Assembly (NCBI GenBank): GCA_934771475.1
Contig: CAKVMD010000006.1
Location: 1-60,812, forward strand
Source of the DNA: an uncultured Clostridia bacterium
GTDB lineage: Bacteria; Bacillota; Clostridia; Christensenellales; UBA1242
Direction: 5' to 3'
DNA length: 60,812 bases
How positions within the stretch are numbered: the first letter of the stretch is position 1; the number at the start of each line of letters is the position of its first letter. This document shows, one piece after another, positions 35,638 to 44,873 of this stretch. Under the pieces are notes generated by a model. The model did not search any database. It was given only the letters and a program-made list of their open reading frames with translations, and was not told the DNA's origin. The position numbers and the translations under genes are program-made.

Positions 35638-36266
35638 AAAATAAGTTTTATTCCTCCCGCAAACATCACTATTGCAAACAAAATTTGAACCACTTTGGGT
35701 GGCAAAAATTTAAGGGCGAAAGCCCCCAAAATTCCACCCGCCACCACACCTAACCCAACCGTCAAAAGAGGCATGGTTTCAACGCTTCCATTTACCACAT
35801 AAATTATGGCAGAAATGAGGCTTAAAGGGAATATTACAGCAATCGCAGTGGCATGAGAATGCTTGCTGTCGAGCGATAACACCTTTTCCAAAATTGGCAC
35901 ACAAACCATGCCTCCTCCGCCACCAAAAAATCCGTTAAGCATACCTATAAAAGCGCCACTTAAAAGCAGAATAAACTTCTGTTTTGCTCCAAATTCTGTT
36001 TTTATCTTTTGGCTACTATTTGCCTTTTTCCCCGCTTCTTCCGCGCGATTATTGGGCGCTTTGCTTGCTGAGATTAGAACGCTATGCGCAGATTTTTTAT
36101 GCAAAGATTGTTGCAATTTTTGTTCTTTTGTCGAAATAAAACTAAAAACAGTTTTTGCGCCTGTTTTTTTGATAAATTCTCCACTATTAAGGCAAGATAA
36201 ACTTGAATAGTTACTTTTTATGGCAAAATTTCTTTCTCGCATGTAATTATTATGAATAAATATCAA
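35634..36266 (-). CDS. TauE/SafE (TSUP) half-size membrane protein B with N-terminal extension
   Basis: The C-terminal 120 residues form a TSUP half with the motif GMLNGFFGGGGGMVCVP and about four membrane segments. The first ~90 residues are polar and unrelated (many Ser, Lys and Asn). The start is uncertain. In-frame ATGs at 36266 and 36242 both lack a ribosome binding site, so the true start could be further in. Its stop overlaps the start of half A. Confidence 0.75.
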   Translation of the reverse strand: MIFIHNNYMRERNFAIKSNYSSLSCLNSGEFIKKTGAKTVFSFISTKEQKLQQSLHKKSAHSVLISASKAPNNRAEEAGKKANSSQKIKTEFGAKQKFILLLSGAFIGMLNGFFGGGGGMVCVPILEKVLSLDSKHSHATAIAVIFPLSLISAIIYVVNGSVETMPLLTVGLGVVAGGILGAFALKFLPPKVVQILFAIVMFAGGIKLIL

Positions 36267-36274
36267 AAAATTAT

Positions 36275-36303
36275 TTGATTATTTATTTTAAATATTATAT
36301 ACT
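36275..36303 (+). promoter_or_regulatory. Promoter of the 36354-39752 surface-protein gene
   Basis: TTGATT (36275-36280) and TATACT (36298-36303) are separated by 17 bp. Confidence 0.75.
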
Positions 36304-36353
36304 ATAAAAGTACTATGTGGCTTTTGTCTAAAAGTCGAATTAAAAGGTGTATA

Positions 36354-39300
36354 ATGAAAAACAAATCTCAAATTATTAAAGGTTGTGCCCTAGCACTTAT
36401 TCCTACTTCAATTTGTTCTGCTCTTGCTGGCGTAAATCTTGTCAATAGGGCTTATGCAGACACTTCTACAAGCGGATATGTTAAATCTTATCACGAAGGG
36501 GTTACTATCTCTAACGCTTCTTTTGCAACCGCGTCTAACCCATACTCTTCGGGTGAGTCTTTGGGTAATAACACTTGGAATGCTATCGAAACAGACAGCA
36601 AGGCTTTTGGCGCAATTATAAACACTGTTGACGATAATTCAAGCAACTCTTTTGCGAAAAATCAATCCGCATTGCATCTTGAAGAAAATCCGGGACACTA
36701 TGGAAGTGATACAAGGGTTTTAATGATAAACTCTGTAACAAAAGATGGCAGAAACCAAGAGGCTAGAAAAGGATATCGCTCTTCAAGCTTCACTCTTCAA
36801 GCAAACTCTTATTACAAATTTTCAGTTGCATTTAAAACCATTTTACCTAAGGCGCAAGCAGATGCTGGCGCAAGCGTGAGCGCTTCTATCTATTTAAATG
36901 GTATCAAAGATAAAGATGGTGAAAGCAGAGTAATTGGTTATGAAGGACTTGTAACAAACAACACTGCTATCAATGATTGGAAAGAGGTTACTTTCTTTGT
37001 TGCAACAGGCAAAGAGAGCCAAAGTGTAACTTTTGACCTCTACCTTGGTTCTGCAAACGGGCAAACAAGCCAAGGGGCAGTATTCTTTGACGAGTTGCAA
37101 GGCACTAGATATAGTGAAAACGAGTTCTATGAAGAAATTAACCGCGCGGGATATGCAAATCACGACGATTACAAATCTTTCCATAGCGACTCAAAATCAC
37201 CTATCTTCCTTGTAAGCGACCTTCTTGAAAACAAGCCTTATATAGCAAATATTGAAGATTACAACTTCGATTTTGAAAAGGATATAATAGATGGCACAGA
37301 TACTCTTGGCGAAGAGTTCATGATTGCAAAAAAGCAAAATGGCCATGCTTTAATTCAAGATATTTTAAATATGCAACCTGCCGATTTCAAGACTCTTACT
37401 GGGTATGACTATGTGGGAACAGACCTTGGAAATGGTAACGAGCAGGCTCTTATTCTCTTTACTGGCGAAAAAGTAAATGGGAAAATGGAAAACGCAAGTG
37501 GTTATGTGGGCGTTGAAAGCAAGGAAATTGACATCAAGGCACACGCTGTTTATAAAATTTCGCTTAAAGCAAAGGTTTCTAAAATTGAATCTGGTTCGTT
37601 CTATCTTAAAGTCCAAGAAAACGACAACATCCTTGCAACTTACTCAAACCTTTTGACAGAGGACAGCACAGATGTTAGCAAAGAAGTTTACACATTAAAA
37701 AGTGGCAAGACCTCTGCAATCACTTCAAACAAAGAAAACAGTTTTGAAAATGATTACCAAACAATAACATTTTTTGTTAAGGGACATAGTCTGTTTGATT
37801 CTTCAATCAATCTCGAATTGTGGCTTGGCGATGCCGAAACTCAGGCCAAAGGCTGTGTGGTTGTAGACAATATCACTGTTGAGTACGCGACAAGCGCTGA
37901 CTACTCAAACGCATCAAACAAACTTGAACTTACCTCTACCCTTCCTAGCGACAAAGGAATTAAAAACGGAAGTTTTGACGCTAGTGATAACGATAAGGCG
38001 GAGGAAAACTACCTTGTAAACGCCACAAATTGGACAGCAAGCAAGGATAGTGATTATTGTGATAGCGGAATTGTTTATCTCTATGACAAAGCAACTTATG
38101 ACCAAATGTACACAAGTAACCGCGAAGCATATCCATGGGCTGGAATTTTCCCTGGGCACGCAAGAGTTTCTTCTGTGGTTAAGCCAAACAATGTTTACCT
38201 CATGAACAACCGCACAAAATCAAGCCAATCAATTTTATCAAGTACTTTTGATATTTCTGCAAACAATTATCACAAACTTTCATTCTCATACTACAACCAA
38301 AATGGAACAGACTTAAACGCAGTTTCAAAAATCAAGGTTGAAGTTATTGATGAAAATGGAACCGTGCTATTCTCTAAAAACAATCTGTCAAGCCTTGACA
38401 AGTGGGGAACTTTTGAAGTTTACTTCCACACTCATGCACTTTTATCTCACACCGCACAAGTTAAAATAAGCCTTGGCGATAGCGAAGAAAAAGTTTGCGG
38501 AATGGTATATCTTGACGATTTCGCTTTTACTTCAAGCAGTGATTATGGCGACAACTTTGAGGCTAAGGCAAATAAAGTTGACCTTTCAAAACTCGGCTTA
38601 AATGAAAGTGCTACAAGCGAAGTATCTTTATCAAGATTTTATACTTTTGCTGATGCAAATGGTGATTTCACCACTCCAATCACACAAACAGGCACAGGTG
38701 GAATCATTGACGGAAGAAACAACGCTTATAACGAATCTAACGATAAACTTAAAATTGATGGAAACTATCTTGTGTTGTCTTCAAGAAACACTGGATATGT
38801 TAAAATGACTTCGAATTACAAATTATCACTTAAAGAAAACGAGTTTTATAAAATAAGCCTTGATATTGCAACAATTTTCAATTCCTCTGCTCTATCAGCA
38901 AAGACTGATGACCATGATTGCAAGTATGGCGTGAGCGTTGAAATTGACGGATTTGAAGCAGTTGACAAACTTTTGTCAGCAGACGAATTTAAATCAATAG
39001 AAATTTTCTACAAGGCATCTTCAACAAACTCTGTTAATCTTGTTATTAAACTTATTACAGATTGCGAAGATACTTATGGAACAGCGCTCATTTCAAATCT
39101 TGATTTTGCAAGCGCACCCGAAAGTGATTATAAGTTGGCTCAAACTAGTGAAGAACTTAATGACAAAGTTTATGTTGCTAGTCAAAAAACAACCACATCA
39201 AATGACGACAATAACAACAATGACAATAATACTGATGATACGACAAACTCCTCTGCCAGCGACAACGCATGGATTTTAGTTCCATCAATCATTACTGGAC

Positions 39301-39752
39301 TTGCAGTAATTATCGGCGTGATTGGTTACGCAATGAAACATATCAAACTTAAAAAGATTGAAAAGGTTAGAAAGGAGTCCTACGACCGTAAACTTGCAGT
39401 GAATCACGATGCTATTATGGTTCAAGCACAAAAACGCAGAGATGAAGAACTTGACGCTTTAAACAAAGTAAAAGAATCTCTTATCAAAGATAGAGAAACC
39501 CTTGAAGAAGAGCACAAACAATTTATTAAATCTGCTCGCGAGAAAGATGGTGATAAGATTTCAAGAGAAGTTGAAAGAGCGTTTAAATCATATAACCACT
39601 CTATCAATAAACTCAATGAAAAAATCAACATTATTAAAGAAAAGATTGACTATACAATTTCTGCTGAATACCTGCTTGTAATTGAAAGAAGAATACTTGC
39701 AGAGCAAGACGAAAAAGCATCTAAAAACAAAAAAGCGAAGAAAAATTCTTAA
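36354..39752 (+). CDS. Large surface protein with CBM-like modules, C-terminal membrane span and cytoplasmic coiled coil
   Basis: This 1132-residue protein has an N-terminal signal peptide ending near AYADTS. Four similar extracellular modules of about 150-190 residues follow. They share lines such as SYYKFSVAFKT, DWKEVTFFVATGK and GAVFFDEL, a pattern like jelly-roll carbohydrate-binding (CBM4/9-type) modules. An Asn/Asp-rich linker precedes one membrane span (AWILVPSIITGLAVIIGVIGY), and about 130 charged coiled-coil residues lie inside the cell. The start at 36354 is preferred because AAAAGG precedes it and the signal peptide then begins properly. No enzyme motif is seen. Confidence 0.8.
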   Translation: MKNKSQIIKGCALALIPTSICSALAGVNLVNRAYADTSTSGYVKSYHEGVTISNASFATASNPYSSGESLGNNTWNAIETDSKAFGAIINTVDDNSSNSFAKNQSALHLEENPGHYGSDTRVLMINSVTKDGRNQEARKGYRSSSFTLQANSYYKFSVAFKTILPKAQADAGASVSASIYLNGIKDKDGESRVIGYEGLVTNNTAINDWKEVTFFVATGKESQSVTFDLYLGSANGQTSQGAVFFDELQGTRYSENEFYEEINRAGYANHDDYKSFHSDSKSPIFLVSDLLENKPYIANIEDYNFDFEKDIIDGTDTLGEEFMIAKKQNGHALIQDILNMQPADFKTLTGYDYVGTDLGNGNEQALILFTGEKVNGKMENASGYVGVESKEIDIKAHAVYKISLKAKVSKIESGSFYLKVQENDNILATYSNLLTEDSTDVSKEVYTLKSGKTSAITSNKENSFENDYQTITFFVKGHSLFDSSINLELWLGDAETQAKGCVVVDNITVEYATSADYSNASNKLELTSTLPSDKGIKNGSFDASDNDKAEENYLVNATNWTASKDSDYCDSGIVYLYDKATYDQMYTSNREAYPWAGIFPGHARVSSVVKPNNVYLMNNRTKSSQSILSSTFDISANNYHKLSFSYYNQNGTDLNAVSKIKVEVIDENGTVLFSKNNLSSLDKWGTFEVYFHTHALLSHTAQVKISLGDSEEKVCGMVYLDDFAFTSSSDYGDNFEAKANKVDLSKLGLNESATSEVSLSRFYTFADANGDFTTPITQTGTGGIIDGRNNAYNESNDKLKIDGNYLVLSSRNTGYVKMTSNYKLSLKENEFYKISLDIATIFNSSALSAKTDDHDCKYGVSVEIDGFEAVDKLLSADEFKSIEIFYKASSTNSVNLVIKLITDCEDTYGTALISNLDFASAPESDYKLAQTSEELNDKVYVASQKTTTSNDDNNNNDNNTDDTTNSSASDNAWILVPSIITGLAVIIGVIGYAMKHIKLKKIEKVRKESYDRKLAVNHDAIMVQAQKRRDEELDALNKVKESLIKDRETLEEEHKQFIKSAREKDGDKISREVERAFKSYNHSINKLNEKINIIKEKIDYTISAEYLLVIERRILAEQDEKASKNKKAKKNS

Positions 39753-39805
39753 ATCTTAAATAAATTTATTTATTAACAAGATTTTAGTTCCTCGCAAATT
39801 GGCTC

Positions 39806-39869
39806 TCTCGCAAAGTAGTTTTCTCACAAAGTAGTTTTCTCACAAAGTAGTTTTCTCACAAAGTCAAAT
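39806..39869. repeat. 16-bp tandem repeats
   Basis: Units of TCTCACAAAGTAGTTT occur at 39822-39837 and 39838-39853, with a one-base variant at 39806-39821 and a partial unit at 39854-39869. The array is intergenic, just before a terminator. Confidence 0.85.
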
Positions 39870-39880
39870 AACTAACAAAC

Positions 39881-39911
39881 AAAAAACCGAAACAATATGT
39901 TTCGGTTTTTT
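39881..39911. terminator. Bidirectional terminator
   Basis: The stem AAAAAACCGAAAC/GTTTCGGTTTTTT with loop AATAT serves the surface-protein gene. The following 39912-40148 is T-rich, with three CAATTTTTTATTT-like units, and holds no gene I can support. Confidence 0.88.
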
Positions 39912-40148
39912 GTTTCTCAATTTTTTATTTCAATTTTTTATTTCAATTTTTTTATTGAATTTTTTTTATTACTATTTTTATCATTGCAGTTTTAATTTTC
40001 AGGTTTCTATTATTGCAGTCTTTCCTATTTAAGGCTTCTCAAATTTTTATTTTCTGCATTTTCATCACATTTTTATGGGCTTTCTGCAACTTGTAAAAAA
40101 CAGTCTTTTACAAACAATATTCTTTATAACAACTAGACATCTGCGCGA

Positions 40149-40658
40149 CTATTCGTCATCGTCATCATAATCTTCGTCATCATCATCGTCATCGTCAAAA
40201 TCGTCGTCATCGTCTTCATCTTCATCGTCAGTGTCGTCATCATCATCGTCATCACTGAAATCAATGTCATCATCGTCATCGACAAAAGAAAGGTCTGTGC
40301 TTAAATCGTCATCATCGTCAAGAAGACTTGATTTTGTAATATCACTTACCGATGCCATTTCGCCAGTTTCGTCTTCGGCAGTAGTGATATCATCATCGTC
40401 ATCACGAGACATATATTCTTCCCAGTCTTCGTTGATTTCACCATCTTCATTTTGATGCTCTTTCAAACAACTTGGACACATTATCTCGTCTGACTGAATG
40501 TAGTTTGTTTTGCAAATTGGGCAAAGTTCCAAATCAATGTCGTCAACAAAATCTCTTTTTGCTTCCATTTCTGACTTGCAAACTGGGCAAAATTTATCCT
40601 TTTTTTGAATGTAGTTAAGTTCACATCTTGGACATCTAATATAAACAGGTTTTTTCAT
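40149..40658 (-). CDS. Double zinc-ribbon protein with extreme poly-aspartate tail
   Basis: This protein of about 169 residues starts at the ATG at 40658 behind AAGGAG. The N-terminal 65 residues hold two similar zinc ribbons with the cysteine pairs 9/12, 24/27, 46/49 and 61/64, and both contain NYIQ. Most of the remaining 100 residues are Asp and Glu, with runs of up to seven Asp, so the predicted charge is strongly negative. No nuclease or kinase motif is visible. It could be a nucleic-acid mimic, a metal-binding protein or a chaperone-like factor. None of these is supported beyond composition. Confidence 0.8.
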   Translation of the reverse strand: MKKPVYIRCPRCELNYIQKKDKFCPVCKSEMEAKRDFVDDIDLELCPICKTNYIQSDEIMCPSCLKEHQNEDGEINEDWEEYMSRDDDDDITTAEDETGEMASVSDITKSSLLDDDDDLSTDLSFVDDDDDIDFSDDDDDDDTDDEDEDDDDDFDDDDDDDEDYDDDDE

Positions 40659-40732
40659 AATTTCTCCTTTATGTATGTCTAACACATTATACAAATATAA
40701 ATAAAAAAAGTCTATTGATTTATGAATATTTT

Positions 40733-41365
40733 TTAGTTATTTTTCAACTTTTTTTCAAGGTCATCTTCTGCCTGACTTCTTCTTAAATAAAGTGGTGAAA
40801 GGCTCCTTGCATCTGTCAAATCTTGTTCTCGGTTTTTCGCCAATTCCAAAAGGTCTTGTGCACTTGGCTGGACAAGATTTTCAGTTAATTTTTCTTCATA
40901 TAGACCTACTTTGTCTAGTCCTTCAAACTTTGACAAAGCGTCCGCTGGAACAACTTCCTCTTTTGACAATTTGTTTCCGCAATGGTCGTAAACGCAGACA
41001 TAGTATAGCCCGCTTAACGCATTTATTATGCACACAAAACCTTGTTTTGGCTGGGTTTTTAAGTATGTGTATGACATAAGGTCAAAAGTTGTTAAAGGAA
41101 TAACCTTCTCGCCCTTCCCCCCTGCGACAAGCCCCTTAACGAGAGCCATACCAATCCTTATCCCTGTAAACGAGCCGGGGCCGATTACAACAGCATATTT
41201 ATCGTTGTCTTTTATACAAGCACCAGCATCGTTTAACAGCGCGTCTATGCTGTGAAGCAAGTTTTCGCTATGAGCATGATTTGCGTCAATTTCGCTTCCT
41301 CCTTGCTTACCTTTTATATCATAAGCAATCAGTGCTCTTTTATACGCAGTAGAAATTGCTATCAC
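40733..41365 (-). CDS. tsaB: tRNA threonylcarbamoyladenosine biosynthesis protein TsaB
   Basis: TsaB forms a complex with TsaD and TsaE that installs t6A37 on ANN-decoding tRNAs. The 210-residue protein has the ASKHA fold beginning IAISTAYKRALIAYD and the conserved segment VVIGPGSFTGIRIGMA. The start is a GTG behind AAGGAGG, overlapping the tsaE stop codon (GTGA). tsaD is not in the window. Confidence 0.92.
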   Translation of the reverse strand: MIAISTAYKRALIAYDIKGKQGGSEIDANHAHSENLLHSIDALLNDAGACIKDNDKYAVVIGPGSFTGIRIGMALVKGLVAGGKGEKVIPLTTFDLMSYTYLKTQPKQGFVCIINALSGLYYVCVYDHCGNKLSKEEVVPADALSKFEGLDKVGLYEEKLTENLVQPSAQDLLELAKNREQDLTDARSLSPLYLRRSQAEDDLEKKLKNN

Positions 41366-41820
41366 TCTTCCTCCTTAATCTTGCTTGAAACGATAATTTT
41401 TCTTGCGTCTCCTTCAAGTTTTTCAATTTTAATTTCAATATAAGGGTATGGAATAAGTCCTTTAACCTTTTCTGGCCACTCTACAAATACAATTCCGTCA
41501 AGACTATCTAGGTCGAAATACTCATTAAAGCCCATTTCTTCCGCTTCTTCGCGTGAAGAAAGTCTGTACATATCGAAGTGGTAAACCTTTCTTCTTCCAC
41601 CCTCGTAAACATTTAGAAGAGTAAATGTAGGGCTTGTAACGGTCATATTGCACCCAAGACCTTTCACAAAGCCTTTTACAAAGTGAGTTTTACCTGCGCC
41701 GAGGTCGCCTACAAGGGTGAAAATCACCGCTTTGCCAACAGTTCCCGCAAGTTTCTCTCCCACAAGCATTGTTTCTTCTTCATTTTTTGTTATTATAGAA
41801 AAAATTTCACTCATCGTCAT
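41362..41820 (-). CDS. tsaE: tRNA threonylcarbamoyladenosine biosynthesis ATPase TsaE
   Basis: TsaE is a small P-loop ATPase of the t6A complex. GDLGAGKTHFVKG is the Walker A motif, TVTSPTF follows, and HFDMYRL is the conserved aspartate region. It has about 152 residues. The start may be the ATG at 41820 or at 41814; AAGGA at 41829-41825 is compatible with both. It overlaps the end of the PAP2 gene and the start of tsaB by a few bases. Confidence 0.93.
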   Translation of the reverse strand: MTMSEIFSIITKNEEETMLVGEKLAGTVGKAVIFTLVGDLGAGKTHFVKGFVKGLGCNMTVTSPTFTLLNVYEGGRRKVYHFDMYRLSSREEAEEMGFNEYFDLDSLDGIVFVEWPEKVKGLIPYPYIEIKIEKLEGDARKIIVSSKIKEEE

Positions 41821-42376
41821 CAATTCCTTCTTGTTTGAAAGTTTCTATCTTTTTTATGGCAATATTATATAACTTTACTCCAACTAGTGCAAGCAAAACA
41901 CCAAGAATTATTCCCGCAATCGTATCGGTTAAATAATGCACACCTAAAACCATGCGAGAAAAAGCAATTAAAATTGGGTATAAGCATATTGCCACGCACC
42001 CAGCCACTTTTACGCCTTTTTTCTGCGATGAAGATACAAGCGCATAAAACAAAAATGTTGCAATAACTCCAGCCCCTACGCTATGACCTGATGGAAAACT
42101 ATATCCGCTTTCTCCACCTAAATTTAAAATATCTTGGCTTACAACAAAAGGTCTATCTCTTGAAATCAACGCTTTTAAAACATAATTGATAAGACTTGCA
42201 ACGAGGAAAGTTATTACAAGTGCTACCGACAAACCTTTGCCTCTTCTCCACACAATGACCGCACCTAAGAGCATCCCCAAAAATCCGCCCAGCATAGTTA
42301 TCATGCCAAAAAATTTAATCCAACCATAGGTCGCATTAGACTGCAAAAATTCAATTATTTTCAGTTCAAATTTCAT
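41807..42376 (-). CDS. PAP2-family membrane phosphatase (undecaprenyl-diphosphatase-like)
   Basis: This 189-residue integral membrane phosphatase has five or so membrane spans. All three catalytic blocks are present: KALISRDRPF, PSGHSVGAG and SRMVLGVHYLTD. Bacterial PAP2 proteins recycle undecaprenyl pyrophosphate or dephosphorylate phosphatidic acid. The substrate cannot be fixed from sequence. The ATG at 42376 has no ribosome binding site and sits 6 nt after a -10 box, which suggests a leaderless transcript. Confidence 0.88.
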   Translation of the reverse strand: MKFELKIIEFLQSNATYGWIKFFGMITMLGGFLGMLLGAVIVWRRGKGLSVALVITFLVASLINYVLKALISRDRPFVVSQDILNLGGESGYSFPSGHSVGAGVIATFLFYALVSSSQKKGVKVAGCVAICLYPILIAFSRMVLGVHYLTDTIAGIILGVLLALVGVKLYNIAIKKIETFKQEGIDDDE

Positions 42377-42382
42377 AGTAGT

Positions 42383-42411
42383 ATTGTAGCAAATATTAAC
42401 AAAAAAAACAA
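42383..42411 (-). promoter_or_regulatory. Promoter of the PAP2-tsaE-tsaB operon, leaderless geometry
   Basis: Reading the minus strand, TTGTTT (42411-42406) and TACAAT (42388-42383) are 17 bp apart with an extended TGC. Only 6 nt separate the -10 box from the ATG. Confidence 0.75.
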
Positions 42412-42458
42412 TTTATATTGAAAAAATTTCAATTTTTTTAATAAAATTTTGTTGCAAC

Positions 42459-42480
42459 AAAAAAAGGTGCTTTTACACCT
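42459..42480 (-). terminator. Terminator of the RNase J / O-methyltransferase operon
   Basis: On the minus strand AGGTG/CACCT with loop TAAAAG is followed by seven T residues, 110 bp beyond the methyltransferase stop codon. Confidence 0.75.
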
Positions 42481-42589
42481 CATTTTTGATATTACTTTGT
42501 TTGACATTATATTTTGATACTTTGACTATCTCGGCTTAGGTTTCGGTCAATGATATTTAGTGCAATGCCTAGTATTACAAACATTTAAA

Positions 42590-43177
42590 TCAATTAACTT
42601 TTTTCGCAACTAAATATCCGTCTTCAATCGTGAAAAATTGAGTTTCAAAATCCTCGTCATGACTTATTTCGTCAATAAATTTTGTCATATTTCTGGTCAT
42701 AGTGCGGTTTTTGTGTGTAACTTTTTCATCATGACCTACAAGTCCTAAAAGTTTGACATTATCGGCAAAAAGTGTTCCATTTTTACTCAAAATTGCCTTT
42801 ATAAGAGGCAAATAATGAATATATTGTCCTTTGGGCCCGTCTAGGAAAACAAAATCAAATTTACGACCACTTTGAGCATATTCTTCAAGATAATCTCTTG
42901 CATCTCCAAGATGCATTTCAATTCGGCTTGAAACGCCATATTGGGCAAAATTATTTTCTGCTTCTTTAAATCTTACTGCATCTTTTTCAAGAGTGCATAT
43001 ATTGCCATCGCAACAAGAAAGCATGAGGAGTGCTGAATAGCCTATTGCCGTGCCTATCTCTAAAATATTTTTAGGCTGACATTTTTTGCACTCCCCTTGA
43101 AGGGCTTTTCCCGTTTCTTCGCGCACAAGAGGAATAAACCTATCAAGAGCGCATTTTTTTAGGTTTTCTAGTTCCAT
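42590..43177 (-). CDS. SAM-dependent O-methyltransferase (catechol-type/YrrM family)
   Basis: This 195-residue Rossmann methyltransferase has the SAM motif ILEIGTAIGYSALLML. An acidic end of strand 2 follows (CTLEKDAVR), then the metal-linked stretch DFVFLDGPKGQYI. The family methylates hydroxyl groups with a divalent cation. In Firmicutes, YrrM/TrmR modifies tRNA uridine-34 hydroxyls, so a tRNA substrate is a reasonable guess. The start follows the RNase J stop codon by 2 bp and has no ribosome binding site of its own, so it is coupled. Confidence 0.85.
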   Translation of the reverse strand: MELENLKKCALDRFIPLVREETGKALQGECKKCQPKNILEIGTAIGYSALLMLSCCDGNICTLEKDAVRFKEAENNFAQYGVSSRIEMHLGDARDYLEEYAQSGRKFDFVFLDGPKGQYIHYLPLIKAILSKNGTLFADNVKLLGLVGHDEKVTHKNRTMTRNMTKFIDEISHDEDFETQFFTIEDGYLVAKKVN

Positions 43178-43179
43178 AA

Positions 43180-44835
43180 CTATGCAAGCGTTACAATAGT
43201 AAGCACTATTGGACGGCGTTTAGTTCTTCTAAAAATAAAGTTTGAAAGATTGCGTCTAAGGCTAGAACGGATAACCGCTGGCTCAACCCCGCGCAAATCT
43301 CCCTCTTTGAGTGATGAAATGATTGTTGCTTTTGCGTCTTGAACAAAACTCTCTTGCTCGTCAGTATAAACAACGCCACGAGTGATGATAAAAGGTTCGC
43401 CAACCACTTCGCCTGCAATGTTGTTGATGCTTACGCAAACAACGCAAATTCCGTCCTCAGAAAGTTGTTTTCTTTCAGTAAGTACGTTGCTGTCCATGTC
43501 TCCGATTCCGTATCCGTCAACGAGGCGTTGTCCAGCCTTAACATAACCAACTTCTTTAAGCGAATTTTGTCCCATTTCCACTTGCATTCCAAGGCTTGGA
43601 AGTATAATGTTTCTCTTGTCCATTCCAAGGTTCATTGCAAGTTCTTTATGAGTTTTCATGTGTCTATATTCACCATGCACTGGCATGAAGAATTTAGGTT
43701 TTACAAGGCTATGCATAAGTTTAAGTTCCTCTTGGCAAGCGTGCCCAGAGGTGTGAACCTCAGCAAGTTCATCATAAATAACATCGGCGCCAAGTTTATA
43801 AAGTGCATTGATAACATTGTAAACATTTTTCTCATTCCCAGGGATTGGAGACGCAGACAAAATTACAAGGTCGTTTTCTCGAATTTTAAGGTTTTTAAAC
43901 TCCCCAGCCGCCATTCTAGTAAGAGCGCTCATTGGCTCACCTTGGCTTCCTGTTGTCATAATAAGAACTTCTTTATCGTCCATTTTATCGACTTTTTCGA
44001 TGTCAACAATATTATCGCGATTGAAGGTAAGTTCTCCAACTTTCATGGCAACTTCACTGACATTCACCATACTTCTCCCAGTGAATGCAACCTTTCTTTT
44101 ATAACGCTCTGCAATGTCCATGATTTGTTGCATACGGTGAATATTTGAGGCAAATGTTGCCACAATTATTCTGTTTTCTGCGTGATTTTTAATGATTTCG
44201 TCAAGTGTTCTTCCAACGCTCTTTTCGCTCATTGAATAGCCTTTTCTGCAAACATTAGTACTTTCGCAAAGAAGAAGATTTACACCTTTTCTTCCAATTT
44301 CGCCAAGTCTTGGAAGGTCAGTCATTACGCCATCAATAGGTTCATAATCAATTTTGAAGTCCCCAGTGTGAACGACTGTTCCAACCGGAGTTGTGATTGC
44401 AAGAGCAAGAGAGCCTGCGATAGAATGGCTAACTTTAATAAATTCAATAGAGAAAGAACCAAGTTTAAGCACATTTCTTGGCTTAACCGCAATTCCTTTA
44501 AATTTGGTTTTTGGATGCTCTTTCATTTTGTTTTCAATAAGAGCGAGTGTAAGTCTTGAACCATACACTGGCGCGCTTATTTGTTGAAGCAAAAATGGCA
44601 CTGCACCGATATGGTCTTCATGTCCGTGTGTAATCAAAATTGCTTTAACTTTGTCTTTGTTTTGAATGAGGTAAGTCATGTCTGGTATAACAATATCTAC
44701 GCCTGGCAAGTCTTCCCCTGGGAAAGTAAGTCCCGCATCAATAACGATGATTTCGTCATTGTATTCAAGGGCTGTCATATTTTTACCTATTTCACCTACT
44801 CCCCCTAAAAATGTAATTTTAAGTTTATTATTCAT
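43180..44835 (-). CDS. rnj: Ribonuclease J
   Basis: RNase J is a metallo-beta-lactamase/beta-CASP nuclease with 5'-3' exonuclease and endonuclease activity in mRNA decay and rRNA maturation. The 551-residue protein has the metal motif ITHGHEDHIGAVPF, the beta-CASP region (HTSGHACQEELK and MPVHGEYRHMKTH) and a C-terminal domain ending in RRTKRRPIVLTIV. The ATG at 44835 sits behind AAAGGAG. An upstream in-frame extension is a low-complexity Ile-Lys run and is not counted. A 24-codon frame precedes it. Confidence 0.95.
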   Translation of the reverse strand: MNNKLKITFLGGVGEIGKNMTALEYNDEIIVIDAGLTFPGEDLPGVDIVIPDMTYLIQNKDKVKAILITHGHEDHIGAVPFLLQQISAPVYGSRLTLALIENKMKEHPKTKFKGIAVKPRNVLKLGSFSIEFIKVSHSIAGSLALAITTPVGTVVHTGDFKIDYEPIDGVMTDLPRLGEIGRKGVNLLLCESTNVCRKGYSMSEKSVGRTLDEIIKNHAENRIIVATFASNIHRMQQIMDIAERYKRKVAFTGRSMVNVSEVAMKVGELTFNRDNIVDIEKVDKMDDKEVLIMTTGSQGEPMSALTRMAAGEFKNLKIRENDLVILSASPIPGNEKNVYNVINALYKLGADVIYDELAEVHTSGHACQEELKLMHSLVKPKFFMPVHGEYRHMKTHKELAMNLGMDKRNIILPSLGMQVEMGQNSLKEVGYVKAGQRLVDGYGIGDMDSNVLTERKQLSEDGICVVCVSINNIAGEVVGEPFIITRGVVYTDEQESFVQDAKATIISSLKEGDLRGVEPAVIRSSLRRNLSNFIFRRTKRRPIVLTIVTLA

Positions 44836-44873
44836 TTTTTCTCCTTTTATTTTTATTTTAATTTTTATCTTTA

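Noticed and set aside
39806..39869. CRISPR array or attachment site
   Set aside because: Contiguous 16-bp units without spacers and no integrase nearby.
43339..44148. 269-residue plus-strand frame inside rnj
   Set aside because: It is the antisense reading of a clearly real RNase J gene and shows no family motif.
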